A stretch of 64,000 nucleotides of DNA from Methylobacterium sp. 17Sr1-1 (GCF_003173775.1 NZ_CP029552.1:3582001-3646000), one strand, 5' to 3'. Positions 8,242 to 19,117 are shown, numbered from the stretch's first letter. The notes: a model not told the origin generated them from the letters alone. Numbers and translations are program-made.

Positions 8242-10428
8242 TTACCCCCCGAGCCGCGCCAGCCGGTCGAGCAGCGCCCGGTCGTGCAGCAGCACCATCT
8301 TCTCCTTGGCGTTGAGCCAGCCCGCCGCCTCGTCGATGGTCTCGGCCTCGACCACCTTGGCCTGGGCCATGACGTGGTCGGGTTGGGGCGCGCCGCGGGG
8401 GCGGGACTCGGCCGGGGGGAGGAAGGCGAGGTGGCCGGCCTGGAGGTCGGGATCGGCGTGGAGCGCCCGCACCCCGTCGGCATCGTCGAAGCCCAGAGCC
8501 GCGTTGCGCGCCTCGATCGCCTTGGCGGCGACCGCGATCGCCGGGGGCTCCCGCTCCTCGGGCGTCATCAGGAGGCCGGCGCGCTTGAGGGCGAGGCCCA
8601 GCGCCAGTTGCCCGCTCGCCCAGGAGATCGGAATCGCGAGGACGAGGCCCAGGATGGTGGGCGACATCCAGAGGAACAGCGAGGTCGCGATGGCGAAGGC
8701 CGAGACGCCGGCCACCAGCCCCAGGATGGTGTGCCAGTGGTGCCGGCGCACGATGTCCGAGAGCGGGATCGAGCCGTCGTCGCGCCGTTGCGGGTTCCAG
8801 CCGGCATCGCGCCGGAGCAGGATCTGGATCACCGAGCCCGATTGCACCAGCATCGCGATCGGGGCGATCAGCGCCGAGAGCAGGGTCTCGATCAGGGCCG
8901 AGAGCACCAGGCGCAAAGCCCCGCCGCTCGCGCGGCGCACCGTGGCATCGAGCAGGCCGAGGATCAGGCCGAACAGCTTCGGGGCGAGCAGGATCGCCAT
9001 CGTGATCCCGAAGAGCTGGAGCGCGCGCACGGGGTCGAAGCGCGGCCAGACCGGGTAGAGGCGGAACTCGGTGGAAAAATATTCGGGGCGGATATAGGCG
9101 GTCTGGAGGGCCAGGGCGATACCGACCACGAGCTGCGCCGCCCAGAGCGGCGAGGCGAGGTAGCCGGCGATGCCGGTGGCGAAGTGCTGGCGCGAGGCGA
9201 GCTTGAGGCCCGCCGTGCCGATGATGCGGCTGTGCTGCAGGTTGCCCTGCGCCCAGCGCCGGTCGCGGATCGCGACGTCGATCAGCGAGGGCGGGCTCTC
9301 CTCGTAGGAGCCCTGCAACTCGGGGAGCATGTAGACGCTCCAGCCGGCGCGCCGGATCAGCGCCGCCTCGACGAAGTCGTGGCTGAGCACGTGGCCGCCG
9401 AAGGGCGGCTTGCCGGAGAGGTCCGGCAGGCCGCAATGGTCGGCGAAGGCCTTGGTGCGGATGATCGCGTTGTGGCCCCAGTAATTGCCGTCGCGGCCCG
9501 ACCACAGGGCGAGGCCGGTGGCGATCACCGGGCCGTAGATGCGGGCCGCGAATTGCTGCACCCGGGCGAACAGGGTGTTGCGGTTGATGATCAAGGGCAG
9601 CGACTGGATGATGCCGGAATCCGGATCCGCCTCCATGGCGCGGGCGAGCGTCACCACGCACTCGCCGCTCATCAGGCTGTCGGCGTCGAGGACCAGCATG
9701 TGGTCGTAATGGCCGCCCCAGCGGGTGACGAAGTCGGCGATGTTGCCGGCCTTGCGGTGGTGGTTCTTCTGCCGGTGGCGGTAGTACAGGCGCGCGCCCT
9801 CGCCGAGGCGCTCGCGCAGGGCGAGATAGGCCCGCTCCTCGGCGATCCAGGCATCGGCCTGGGTCGAGTCGGACAGGATCCAGTAGTCGAAGGCCGCGCC
9901 CTCGCCCGTCGCCTCGATCGACTCGCGGATCGCCTCGACCGCCGCGAAGGTGCGGGCGGTGGCCTCGTTGTAGACCGGCATCACCACGGCCGTGCGGGTG
10001 GTGAGCGGCGCGGGATTCACCTCCGGCCGGCGCCGGCGCAGCAGCGCCAGGAAGCCGAGGAGCCCCGAGGAGAAGGCCAGCGCGATCCACGAGAAGTTGA
10101 GGGTGAACAGCGCGAGCAGCAGCCATTGCAGCCAGGTCGTGGAGCCGGCGACCGACACGACCTCGTACATCTGCACGGCGCCGTAGACCGTCAGCGCGAG
10201 GCCGCCGCCGAACACGAAGGCGCGGGCCCCCCAGGGCGCTCGGCGACCGGGAACCGTGTGCTCCTGCGCCTCCGACCAGGCGTGCAGGTCCTGCACCGGC
10301 ATGGCGAGGGGGGATTCCTCCGGCACCGCGGGCGCGACGGCGACGGGATGGGCATCGCGGCGGAGGGTGTCCGGGTCTTGAGCGAGAGTCACTTGTGCGA
10401 GGGTCACGGGGTCCACCGATACAGCCAT
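8242..10428 (-). CDS. opgH: glucans biosynthesis glucosyltransferase OpgH (MdoH)
   Basis: A 728-residue inner-membrane GT2 processive glucosyltransferase that makes the beta-glucan backbone of osmoregulated periplasmic glucans from UDP-glucose. Two N-terminal membrane segments (about 68-88 and 95-125) precede the cytoplasmic domain. That domain has VVMPVYNEA, the DADS metal site (about 250) and a RDRRWAQGN (Q/R)xxRW acceptor motif. A further set of C-terminal membrane helices follows. It overlaps the preceding opgD/G gene by 25 bases, so the two are translated from one message. Confidence 0.95.
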   Translation of the reverse strand: MAVSVDPVTLAQVTLAQDPDTLRRDAHPVAVAPAVPEESPLAMPVQDLHAWSEAQEHTVPGRRAPWGARAFVFGGGLALTVYGAVQMYEVVSVAGSTTWLQWLLLALFTLNFSWIALAFSSGLLGFLALLRRRRPEVNPAPLTTRTAVVMPVYNEATARTFAAVEAIRESIEATGEGAAFDYWILSDSTQADAWIAEERAYLALRERLGEGARLYYRHRQKNHHRKAGNIADFVTRWGGHYDHMLVLDADSLMSGECVVTLARAMEADPDSGIIQSLPLIINRNTLFARVQQFAARIYGPVIATGLALWSGRDGNYWGHNAIIRTKAFADHCGLPDLSGKPPFGGHVLSHDFVEAALIRRAGWSVYMLPELQGSYEESPPSLIDVAIRDRRWAQGNLQHSRIIGTAGLKLASRQHFATGIAGYLASPLWAAQLVVGIALALQTAYIRPEYFSTEFRLYPVWPRFDPVRALQLFGITMAILLAPKLFGLILGLLDATVRRASGGALRLVLSALIETLLSALIAPIAMLVQSGSVIQILLRRDAGWNPQRRDDGSIPLSDIVRRHHWHTILGLVAGVSAFAIATSLFLWMSPTILGLVLAIPISWASGQLALGLALKRAGLLMTPEEREPPAIAVAAKAIEARNAALGFDDADGVRALHADPDLQAGHLAFLPPAESRPRGAPQPDHVMAQAKVVEAETIDEAAGWLNAKEKMVLLHDRALLDRLARLGG

Positions 10429-11987
10429 GTCTCACTGACGGGTTTGTCGCCGGCCTTGACGATGAGGCGCAGCTCGCAGGACGTGTCGTTGCCCGGATCG
10501 AGCTCGAACACCGCCCGCACGGTCTTGCGCTCGGGGTACGGGTAGACCCGCTGGCGCGTGATGCTGCCGGGCGCGGTGGAGAGCGCGATCTGCAGCGCGT
10601 TCGGGTCGATGCCGTCGGCGAACGGCGCCTCGCCGGTGAAGTCGACGAGGAAGAGCCGGCGCTTGCCGCCCGTGCCCTTGCCGACCCTCGTGCCGGAGCA
10701 GGCGGCGAGCGGCAGCGCGCCGGGCACGCTCCAGCACCAGAACTGGCGGTAGCTGAAGGCGATCTCCTTGGCGACCGGGTCCTTGGGCCGCCAGTAGGTC
10801 AGGATGTTCTCGTTGACCTCGGATTCGCTCGGAATCTCGATCAGCTGCACCGCGCCGGCGCCCCAGCCGTGCTGCGGTACGCCCGGCCCCCAGCTGCCCA
10901 GCGGCTCGACCCACAGGCTCGGGCGCTTCTCCCAGCGCTGCACGTCGTCCTGGTAGTCGCCGTAGGCGCGGGCGCGCTGGATCAGCCCGAAGCCTTTCGG
11001 GTCCTGGTCCAGGAAGGCGGAGATCTGCAACGTCTCCGGGTTCTGCACCGGGCGCCAGATCGCCTCGCCCCAGCCGTTGCGGATCTGGAGCCCGTCGACC
11101 TCGTGGGCGGCGGGGCGGGCGTCGTCGGCGCCGCGGTGGTCGGTCGGCCCGAACAGGTAGGCGCCGGTCATGCCGGCGATGCCGACATGCTCCAGGGTCG
11201 CGCGCGGGCAGAGCGTCGCCTCGACGTCGACGATGGTGGCCTCGCCCGGCCGCAGGGTCATGCGGAGCGCCGCGGTGGCGGATTCGGAATCGACCAGCGC
11301 ATGGATCACGATCTGCCCGGTGCCGGCGCCGGGCCGCTCGAGCCAGAAGGCGCGAAACAGCGGGAATTCCTCGCCCTTCGCCTCGGCCGGCTTCAGGGTC
11401 AGGGCGCGGGCGGTGACGCCGTAGCTCTGGCCGGCGGCGAGCGCCCGGAAGAACGACGCGCCCTGGAAGATCGCGCAGTCGGACGGGGCCGCGCCGTTGA
11501 AGCTGGCATAGAGCCGGAAGCCCGAGAAACCGAGGTCGCGCCCCTCCTCCGGGGGTTTGAGCTTGCCGAACGTGAAGCGCGTGCGGTCGTAGGCGATGCG
11601 GCGCACCACCCCGTCCTCGACGGCGTGCAGGGCCACCGGCGTGGTGAACACGAAGCCGCGGTGCAGCGGCTCGACCACGAAGCCGCGGCCCTCGCCGGCC
11701 CAGAGCAGGGCGGGGGCTTGAGCCCGCACGCCGATATACTGCTCGTAGGTGAGGTCCTTGAACGGGTCGGGCAGGTCGTTGGCCGGCGCCGCGTAGGGCT
11801 TCTTCGCCAGCGCGCGGGCGAGCTCGACCACCTGGCCGGGATCGAAGCGCTGCCCGTCCGACAGCGGCGCCGGCTCCGCCGGCTGCGCGCCCGCTGCGCC
11901 GGTCGCAGCGAGGCCGCCGGCGAGCGCCAGCACCGCGCGTCGGTCGAGGGCTGTGCGAGGGGGCTGAGCGGTGGGAGGCTGCATCAT
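10404..11987 (-). CDS. periplasmic glucan biosynthesis protein OpgD/OpgG (MdoG family)
   Basis: A 527-residue periplasmic protein of the MdoG/OpgG/OpgD family, needed for branching or finishing of osmoregulated periplasmic glucans. The N-terminus has an RR pair (16-17) before a hydrophobic stretch (18-33) ending AAGA, so Tat export is likely, as known for OpgD. The mature part has the family signature PFKDLTYEQY and FRLYASFNG stretches and a C-terminal beta-sandwich. Its 3' end overlaps opgH, giving the standard two-gene operon. Whether it is functionally OpgG or OpgD cannot be decided here. Confidence 0.93.
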   Translation of the reverse strand: MMQPPTAQPPRTALDRRAVLALAGGLAATGAAGAQPAEPAPLSDGQRFDPGQVVELARALAKKPYAAPANDLPDPFKDLTYEQYIGVRAQAPALLWAGEGRGFVVEPLHRGFVFTTPVALHAVEDGVVRRIAYDRTRFTFGKLKPPEEGRDLGFSGFRLYASFNGAAPSDCAIFQGASFFRALAAGQSYGVTARALTLKPAEAKGEEFPLFRAFWLERPGAGTGQIVIHALVDSESATAALRMTLRPGEATIVDVEATLCPRATLEHVGIAGMTGAYLFGPTDHRGADDARPAAHEVDGLQIRNGWGEAIWRPVQNPETLQISAFLDQDPKGFGLIQRARAYGDYQDDVQRWEKRPSLWVEPLGSWGPGVPQHGWGAGAVQLIEIPSESEVNENILTYWRPKDPVAKEIAFSYRQFWCWSVPGALPLAACSGTRVGKGTGGKRRLFLVDFTGEAPFADGIDPNALQIALSTAPGSITRQRVYPYPERKTVRAVFELDPGNDTSCELRLIVKAGDKPVSETWLYRWTP

Positions 11988-12120
11988 CGTGGGGAAGGGG
12001 ACCGTGCCGGATTCGGATGGGGGCGCCGGCCGTTTACCACGATCCGTCCTGAACCGGGGGTTAAGAATCGCGTCTCAGGCGCCGCAACGTCAGCGACGCT
12101 GGCCGCGACGCCGCGCGCTT

Positions 12121-12140
12121 GCCGATCCGGAACGATCGGC
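12121..12140. promoter_or_regulatory. inverted repeat upstream of glmU
   Basis: A perfect 7-bp dyad (GCCGATC / GATCGGC, 6-base spacer) lies about 55 bases before the glmU start, in the gap shared with the divergent opgD/G gene. It could be an operator or a 5' leader hairpin; no regulator can be named. Confidence 0.35.
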
Positions 12141-12194
12141 TAGACGGTTGCGCCAAGCAGGGACCACACGTCCCGAGACGATGACAGGCCGCCG

Positions 12195-13556
12195 ATGACC
12201 GCCACGCAGAAGCCCACCGGGACGTCCGAGCCCGCAGGGACGCGCTCCCTCCTCGCCGTCGTGCTCGCCGCCGGCAAGGGCACGCGGATGCGCTCCGCCC
12301 TGCCGAAGGTGCTCCACCCCATCGCCGGCCGGCCGATGCTCGCCCACGTGCTCGCGTCGGTGGCGGAGGCCGGGGCGGTGCGCCTCGCCGTGGTGGTCGA
12401 GCCCGGCCGCGACGACGTCGCCCGGGTGGTGGCGGCTTTTCCCGGCGCCGAGACCTTTTCGCAGGAAGAGCGCCTCGGCACCGCCCACGCGGTGCTGGCG
12501 GCCCGCCGGGCGCTCACCGAGGGTGCCGACGACGTGGTGGTGGCCTTCGGCGACACGCCGCTGATCGCGCCGGAGACCTATGCCCGCCTGCGCGCGCCGC
12601 TGGCGGACGGCGCCGCGGTCGCGGTGCTGGCCTTCGAGAGCCCGAACCCCACCGGCTACGGCCGGGTGCTGGTCGAGGACGGCCGGGTGACGGCGATCCG
12701 CGAGGAGAAGGACGCGAGCGAGGCCGAGCGCCGCGTCACCCTGTGCAATGCCGGGCTGATGGCCCTGTCGGGCGCCCACGCCCTCGGGATCCTGGAGCGG
12801 ATCGGCAACGCCAACGCGGCGGGCGAGTACTACCTGCCCGACGCCGTCGCGCTCGCGGTCGCGGACGGCCTGCCCGTCGCGGTGGTGCCGGTGGCGGAGG
12901 CCGAGGCGCAGGGCGTCAACGACCGGGTGCAGCTCAGCGTCGCCGAGGCGGCGGTGCAGGCGACCCTGCGCCGGCGCGCGATGCTCGCCGGCGCCACCCT
13001 GATCGCCCCCGAGACGGTCTTCTTCAGCCACGACACCGTTCTCGGCCGCGACGTGGTGGTGGAGCCCCACGTGGTGTTCGGCCCCGGCGTCGTCGTCGGC
13101 GATCGTTGCACCATCCACGCCTTCTCGCACCTGGAGCGGGCCCGGCTCGCCGCCGGCGTGCAGATCGGCCCCTATGCCCGCCTGCGCCCCGGCGCGGTGC
13201 TGGAGGAGGGCGCCCGGATCGGCAACTTCGTCGAGGTGAAGAACGCCGCGATCAAGGCCGGCGCCAAGGTCAACCACCTCTCCTACGTGGGCGACGCCGA
13301 GGTGGGGGAGGGCGCCAATCTCGGCGCCGGCACCATCACCTGCAACTACGACGGCGTGAACAAGCACCGCACGGTGATCGGCGCCGGCGCCTTCGTCGGC
13401 TCGAACTCGGCGCTCGTCGCGCCGGTCACGGTCGGGGCCGGCGCCTTCGTGGGCTCCGGCTCGGTCATCACCGACGACGTGCCGCCCGGCACGCTCGCGA
13501 TCGGCCGCGGCCGGCAGGTGGTCAAGGCCGGGTGGGCGAAGCCGACGAAGACGTGA
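12195..13556 (+). CDS. glmU: bifunctional GlmU: N-acetylglucosamine-1-P uridyltransferase / glucosamine-1-P acetyltransferase
   Basis: A 453-residue enzyme making UDP-GlcNAc for peptidoglycan and lipopolysaccharide. The N-terminal nucleotidyltransferase has [18 protein letters not shown] (24-41). The C-terminal half is a left-handed beta-helix of hexapeptide repeats with the acetyltransferase signature [11 protein letters not shown] and an ending in [11 protein letters not shown]. Length equals the family norm. glmS lies 3.2 kb downstream on the same strand, so two of the three Glm steps are close together; glmM is not in the window. Its stop is ten bases from that of a convergent membrane gene. 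Confidence 0.96.
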   Translation: MTATQKPTGTSEPAGTRSLLAVVLAAGKGTRMRSALPKVLHPIAGRPMLAHVLASVAEAGAVRLAVVVEPGRDDVARVVAAFPGAETFSQEERLGTAHAVLAARRALTEGADDVVVAFGDTPLIAPETYARLRAPLADGAAVAVLAFESPNPTGYGRVLVEDGRVTAIREEKDASEAERRVTLCNAGLMALSGAHALGILERIGNANAAGEYYLPDAVALAVADGLPVAVVPVAEAEAQGVNDRVQLSVAEAAVQATLRRRAMLAGATLIAPETVFFSHDTVLGRDVVVEPHVVFGPGVVVGDRCTIHAFSHLERARLAAGVQIGPYARLRPGAVLEEGARIGNFVEVKNAAIKAGAKVNHLSYVGDAEVGEGANLGAGTITCNYDGVNKHRTVIGAGAFVGSNSALVAPVTVGAGAFVGSGSVITDDVPPGTLAIGRGRQVVKAGWAKPTKT

Positions 13557-13566
13557 GGGCACGCCT

Positions 13567-14280
13567 TCACACGTGCACCGACCCGTCGTCGGGATCGCGG
13601 CGGCCGGCGCGCAGGCCCGCCGCGAGGAGCCAGGCGTAGAAGGCGGCCACGCCCGCGAGCACGAGCCAGCCCGGCAGCGGCCCGAGGCCGGCCCCGGCCA
13701 GGATCTCGGGGATCCCGTGCGTGGTCTCGGCGACGCCCGCCGGGGCTCCCGCCTGGCCTCCCACTTCTTGGAGCCGGGCCGAGGTGATCTTCAGCACCCA
13801 GGCCAGCAACAGGATCGCGAACATCCAGCCGTAGTTGCGCCTCAGCCGCCGGCCGAAGGCCTCGCGCAGGCTGATGTGGAACATCGGGTGGCGCAGGTCC
13901 TCGGCGAGCAGCCGGGTCCAGCCGGGGTCGGGCGTATGCCCCGGGGCGAAAACCTCGGCGTAGTAGTGCCGCTCGAGCTGGCGCACCCGGGTGCGGTAGA
14001 CGTCGAAGAAGCGGTAGCGCCGCGCCTCGATGCTGAGCAGCAGCATCACCAGCAGCATGCAGAACAGCAGCACGCCGTGATGCGCCGTCGGCGTCGAGAG
14101 CGAGACCGACAGCATGGCGGCGATGACGGTGATCGCCCAGTTGGTGGTGCGGTCGATCCGGTCGCGCCAGCCGGCCATCCGGGCGATCTCGGCCCGGTGG
14201 TAATGGGCCAGCACCGTGATGGTCTCGGAGGGCGTCTTCGGGAACGGGAGCGCGACGGCCTCCGTCGGTGCGGCGATCAT
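13567..14280 (-). CDS. DUF2270 membrane protein
   Basis: A 237-residue protein from the ATG at 14280. It has an N-terminal ITVLAHYHRAEIARMAGWRD segment, two close membrane helices (about 49-80), a basic cytoplasmic middle and two more helices near the end (about 155-175 and 205-225). This order matches DUF2270 proteins, which are of unknown function. Upstream in-frame codons reach back over the sigma-factor gene on the other strand and are rejected. The gene is divergent from the ECF sigma unit (156 bases or more apart) and convergent with glmU. Confidence 0.82.
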   Translation of the reverse strand: MIAAPTEAVALPFPKTPSETITVLAHYHRAEIARMAGWRDRIDRTTNWAITVIAAMLSVSLSTPTAHHGVLLFCMLLVMLLLSIEARRYRFFDVYRTRVRQLERHYYAEVFAPGHTPDPGWTRLLAEDLRHPMFHISLREAFGRRLRRNYGWMFAILLLAWVLKITSARLQEVGGQAGAPAGVAETTHGIPEILAGAGLGPLPGWLVLAGVAAFYAWLLAAGLRAGRRDPDDGSVHV

Positions 14281-14481
14281 GGCGGGCCTCCCCCGGCCGG
14301 GCCTCTTCACCGTGCGGGCCCGGAGGCCGGCATCATGGCGCAGATCCCGGCGGGACCGGAAGGCGCATCGCGAGGCACGCCGGCCCGTTACCCCGTGGTC
14401 CTTCGCGCCCGGTGGTCCTTCGCGCGCGATTGATCTATGGCGAGGTCGGAGGGGGCGGCGCGTCCCCGGAGATTTCGAGCG

Positions 14482-15078
14482 ATGCGGCGCGTCGAGGACC
14501 GTCCCTACGAAGAGCCGCCCGGCGCGCCCGAGGCCGCCGCCCTGGCCGAGCTGATCGCCCGGGTGGCGGCGGGACGGCAGGACGCCCTCCGAACGCTCTA
14601 CGACCGCACGGCCCCGAAACTTTTCGGCCTCGTCCTGCGTATCGTCCGGGACCGGGGCGCCGCCGAGGACGTGCTGCAGGATTGCTACCTGCGGGTCTGG
14701 CAGAATGCGGCGGGCTACGCCCCGGAGGCGGGACGGCCGATGGCCTGGCTCGCCGCGATCGCGCGCCACCGCGCCATCGACTGGGTGCGGCGGAGAAGCG
14801 AGGTGCCGATGCCGGCGAGCGACGACGAGGACGACGACTGGCTCGCCCGCGTCGCCGATCCCCGGGACAGCGAGGCGGAGTTCCTGAGCCGCGACGCGCT
14901 CCTCACCTGCCTCGACCGGCTGGAACCGGTGCAGCGCGACTGCGTGGTGCGGGCCTATTGCGAGGGCCTGTCGCGGGAGGAATTGGCCTTGCGCTACGAT
15001 CGGCCGGTCAACACCGTGAAGACCTGGCTGCACCGCGGGCTCGCCTCGCTGCGCGGCTGCCTGGACGCGGCCGCATGA
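14482..15078 (+). CDS. ECF RNA polymerase sigma factor (SigK-like, RskA-associated)
   Basis: About 198 residues. Region sigma-2 is visible as QDALRTLYDRTAPKLFGLVL and AEDVLQDCYLRVWQNA; region sigma-4 as LDRLEPVQRDCVVRAYCEGL with the helix-turn-helix NTVKTWLHRG. It should direct RNA polymerase to a small stress regulon. An alternative GTG/ATG at 14437 adds 15 basic residues; the ATG at 14482 gives the usual N-terminus. The stop overlaps the anti-sigma start (ATGA at 15075), so the pair is translationally coupled. A 14-bp sequence is duplicated with 17-bp period just upstream (14395-14425). Confidence 0.9.
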   Translation: MRRVEDRPYEEPPGAPEAAALAELIARVAAGRQDALRTLYDRTAPKLFGLVLRIVRDRGAAEDVLQDCYLRVWQNAAGYAPEAGRPMAWLAAIARHRAIDWVRRRSEVPMPASDDEDDDWLARVADPRDSEAEFLSRDALLTCLDRLEPVQRDCVVRAYCEGLSREELALRYDRPVNTVKTWLHRGLASLRGCLDAAA

Positions 15079-15806
15079 GCGCCCCCGACATGAGCGCCCC
15101 CGACGAGACCGACCTGCGGGCCGCCGAATACGTGCTCGGCACCCTGAGCGGCCCCGAGCGCGAGGCCTATCGGCGCGAGCGCGCCGGCTCCCCGGCGCTC
15201 CAGGCGGCCGAGCGGGCCTGGGAGGCGCGCCTCGCCCCCCTGGCCGGGGCCGTGCCGGAGGTCGCACCGCCGCCCGGCGCCTGGGCGGGCATCGCCGCCC
15301 GCCTGCCGGGCGAGGCGCCGCGGCCCTCCGTCGTCGACCTGCGCCCGGCGCTCCGGCGCTGGCGCCGCGCCGCACTCGCCGCGGGGGCGCTCGCCGCCGG
15401 CCTCGCCCTGTTCATCGCGGTCGAGCGCCTCGCGCCCGGGGTCCTCTCACCCGAGTTTCTCTCGCCCGAGTCGTCGCAATACCTCGCTGTGGTGAACCGG
15501 GGCGGCGAACTGCCGGCCCTGGTGGTAAGGGTCGATCCGCGAGCCGGCACGGTCCAGGTCCGGGCACTCGCCGCCGAGGCGCCCCGCGACCGCAGCCTCG
15601 AACTCTGGGTGGTCCCGGCGGCGGGCGCCCCGCGCTCGCTGGGCCTCGTCCAGGCCGAGGCTGGCAGCCGGCTCCCCCTGCCGGCGGCCGACCGGGCCGT
15701 CCTCGACGGGGCGAGCCTCGCCGTGTCGGTGGAGCCGCCGGGCGGTTCGCCCTCGGGCGCCCCGACCGGGCCGGTGGTCTATTCCGGCCGCCTGGTTCGC
15801 GAATAG
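15075..15806 (+). CDS. RskA-type anti-sigma factor
   Basis: A 243-residue single-pass membrane protein. The N-terminal part (LRAAEYVLGTLSGPEREAYR, about 14-33) is the sigma-binding segment of RskA-like anti-sigma factors. A membrane helix (AALAAGALAAGLALFIAVE, about 98-116) follows, then a periplasmic domain with SLELWVVPAAG and 'GxLAVSVEP'-like strands typical of the RskA C-terminal domain. It would hold the coupled ECF sigma at the membrane and release it after regulated proteolysis. The overlapping ATG-TGA junction with the sigma gene supports the pairing. Confidence 0.9.
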   Translation: MSAPDMSAPDETDLRAAEYVLGTLSGPEREAYRRERAGSPALQAAERAWEARLAPLAGAVPEVAPPPGAWAGIAARLPGEAPRPSVVDLRPALRRWRRAALAAGALAAGLALFIAVERLAPGVLSPEFLSPESSQYLAVVNRGGELPALVVRVDPRAGTVQVRALAAEAPRDRSLELWVVPAAGAPRSLGLVQAEAGSRLPLPAADRAVLDGASLAVSVEPPGGSPSGAPTGPVVYSGRLVRE

Positions 15807-15807
15807 G

Positions 15808-15849
15808 GCGCGAAAAAATCGCCCTCCGTGCAGAGACGCGCGAAAAAAT
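15808..15849 (+). repeat. 12-bp direct repeats spaced 30 bp
   Basis: GCGCGAAAAAAT occurs at 15808-15819 and again at 15838-15849, exactly 30 bases apart (about three helical turns). It lies between the anti-sigma stop and the candidate ECF promoter of the fasciclin gene. The helical phasing would suit cooperative binding of an activator. Confidence 0.45.
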
Positions 15850-15861
15850 AGCGCTCGGCCT

Positions 15862-15887
15862 GAAACTTTCCCGTCCGGCCCACCGTA
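15862..15887 (+). promoter_or_regulatory. candidate ECF-type promoter of fasciclin gene
   Basis: GAAAC at 15862-15866 and CGTA at 15884-15887 are separated by 17 bases. This fits the general ECF promoter pattern (an AAC-containing -35 and a CGT-type -10). The fasciclin ATG is 56 bases further on. The assignment to the adjacent sigma factor is inferred from position only. Confidence 0.4.
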
Positions 15888-15942
15888 CCGGCCCTCGACC
15901 CCGACGAGAGCGGGGCTGAACCGAGAGACGGGACGACACCTC

Positions 15943-16497
15943 ATGACGATCCGGACCCACGCCCGCACCCTGGTCCTCGCCCTCGCCCTGGCGACGGCCG
16001 CCGGTGCCGCCCAGGCCAAGAACCCGATGGTCGGCGGCGCGCCGATGTACGCCTCGAAGTCGATCGTCGAGAACGCGGTCAACTCGAAGGACCACACCAC
16101 CCTGGTCGCCGCCGTGAAGGCCGCCGGCCTCGTCGACACCCTGGCCGGCCCCGGGCCGTTCACGGTGTTCGCGCCGACCAACGCCGCCTTCGCCAAGCTG
16201 CCGCCCGGCACGGTCGAGTCCCTGGTCCAGCCGCAGAACAAGCCGACGCTGACCAAGATCCTGACCTACCACGTCGTGCCCGGCACCTACACGGCGAAGG
16301 ACCTGATGGGGCTGGTGAAGCAGGGCGGCGGCCAGGCCGAGCTGAAGACCGCCGCCGGCGGGACCCTGACGGTGATGCAGAAGGGCAAGCGGCTGTTCGT
16401 GGCCGACGACAAGGGCAACACGGCGCGGGTGACGATCGGCAACGTGATGCAGTCGAACGGCGTCATCCACGTCATCGACGCGGTGATGATGCCCTGA
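15943..16497 (+). CDS. secreted fasciclin (FAS1) domain protein
   Basis: A 184-residue protein with a Sec signal peptide (hydrophobic 9-22, cleavage expected after AQA at 25). A single FAS1 domain follows: the H1 motif is GPFTVFAPTNAAFAKLP and the H2 region ends NGVIHVIDAVMMP. FAS1 domains mediate surface adhesion or ligand binding. It lies directly behind the ECF sigma / anti-sigma pair with its own candidate promoter. In mycobacteria the SigK-RskA pair also controls FAS1 proteins (MPT70/MPT83), so regulation by the neighbouring sigma factor is likely. Confidence 0.93.
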   Translation: MTIRTHARTLVLALALATAAGAAQAKNPMVGGAPMYASKSIVENAVNSKDHTTLVAAVKAAGLVDTLAGPGPFTVFAPTNAAFAKLPPGTVESLVQPQNKPTLTKILTYHVVPGTYTAKDLMGLVKQGGGQAELKTAAGGTLTVMQKGKRLFVADDKGNTARVTIGNVMQSNGVIHVIDAVMMP

Positions 16498-16658
16498 GGC
16501 ATCCGGCCGGGCGGGTCGGCCTCCGGGCCGCCCGCACACGGTCCGTCAACCCTGCCACGACCCTGCGGTGAACCTTGGCCGTCACAAACCGTTACGCAAG
16601 TTGACTCGCCGGATCGCCGGCCGGTCCGGTAGAAGCGCTGCGAGCGTGGCGGGTGCGG

Positions 16659-16717
16659 TGCGGCAGGAATCCTGCCGCAATGCCCTGCACAATGGCCGGG
16701 GCGTCCCGCAGCGGGAC
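16659..16717 (+). promoter_or_regulatory. two hairpins in glmS upstream region
   Basis: A perfect 9-bp stem (TGCGGCAGG / CCTGCCGCA, loop AAT) lies at 16659-16679. A 6-bp stem (GTCCCG / CGGGAC, loop CAG) follows at 16703-16717. Both lie within 90 bases of the glmS start and may form in the leader RNA. There is no poly-U tract, and no match to the glmS ribozyme is visible. Confidence 0.35.
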
Positions 16718-16747
16718 ACTCTGCGAGCGAGACGTGAGGCGGTGAGC

Positions 16748-18574
<1,827 letters not shown>

Positions 18575-18626
18575 GCCCGGCCCGTCACGGCGGGCGCGGC
18601 GGCGGCTTGCTTCGGTATGCCGCCGC

Positions 18627-19106
18627 CTATCCGCGCGGCAGCGGCAGCGCCGCTGCCTCCTTCAGCGTGTCGAGCACCACCGAGGAATGGACGTGCGCCA
18701 CGCTCTCGTGCGGCAGCAGCACGTCGTTGACGAGCCCCGACAACGCCTTCAGGTCGGGCACGATCACCTTCAGCAGGTAGTCGCTGTCGCCGGTCATCAC
18801 GTGGGCCTCCAGCACGCAGTCGAGGCCGCGGACCAGCTCGGCGAAGCGCCGGGCATTGTCGCGGTTGTGGGTGGCGAGCGCGACCTTGGTGAAGACCGTG
18901 ACGCGCAGGCCGAGCGGCTCCGGCGCCAGCTCCGCCCGGTAGCCCCGCACCACGCCGCGCTCCTCCAGCCGCAGGCGCCGGCGCGAGCACTGGCTCGGCG
19001 ACAGGTGCACCCGCTCCGCGAGCTCCTGGTTGCCGAGCCGGCCATCCTCCTGGAGCGCCGCGAGGATCTTCAGGTCGAACCCGTCGAGGGTGAGAGGATC
19101 GGTCAT
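18627..19106 (-). CDS. Lrp/AsnC family transcriptional regulator
   Basis: A 159-residue regulator. It has an N-terminal winged helix-turn-helix (DLKILAALQEDGRLGNQELA, then LSPSQCSRRRLRLEERGVV) and a C-terminal RAM ligand-binding domain (VLEAHVMTGDSDYLLKVIV). Proteins of this type sense amino acids or related metabolites as dimers and octamers. It is divergent from the 4-hydroxyphenylpyruvate dioxygenase gene, with 114 bases between starts that hold a perfect palindrome. A role in tyrosine/phenylalanine breakdown is therefore likely. Confidence 0.92.
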   Translation of the reverse strand: MTDPLTLDGFDLKILAALQEDGRLGNQELAERVHLSPSQCSRRRLRLEERGVVRGYRAELAPEPLGLRVTVFTKVALATHNRDNARRFAELVRGLDCVLEAHVMTGDSDYLLKVIVPDLKALSGLVNDVLLPHESVAHVHSSVVLDTLKEAAALPLPRG

Positions 19107-19117
19107 CGAGGGCTCTG

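Noticed and set aside
8203..10545. 780-codon plus-strand frame antisense to opgH
   Set aside because: Compositional shadow; OpgH on the other strand has all family motifs.
16598..16747. glmS ribozyme upstream of glmS
   Set aside because: That ribozyme is known from Firmicutes and relatives; its core sequence is not visible here.
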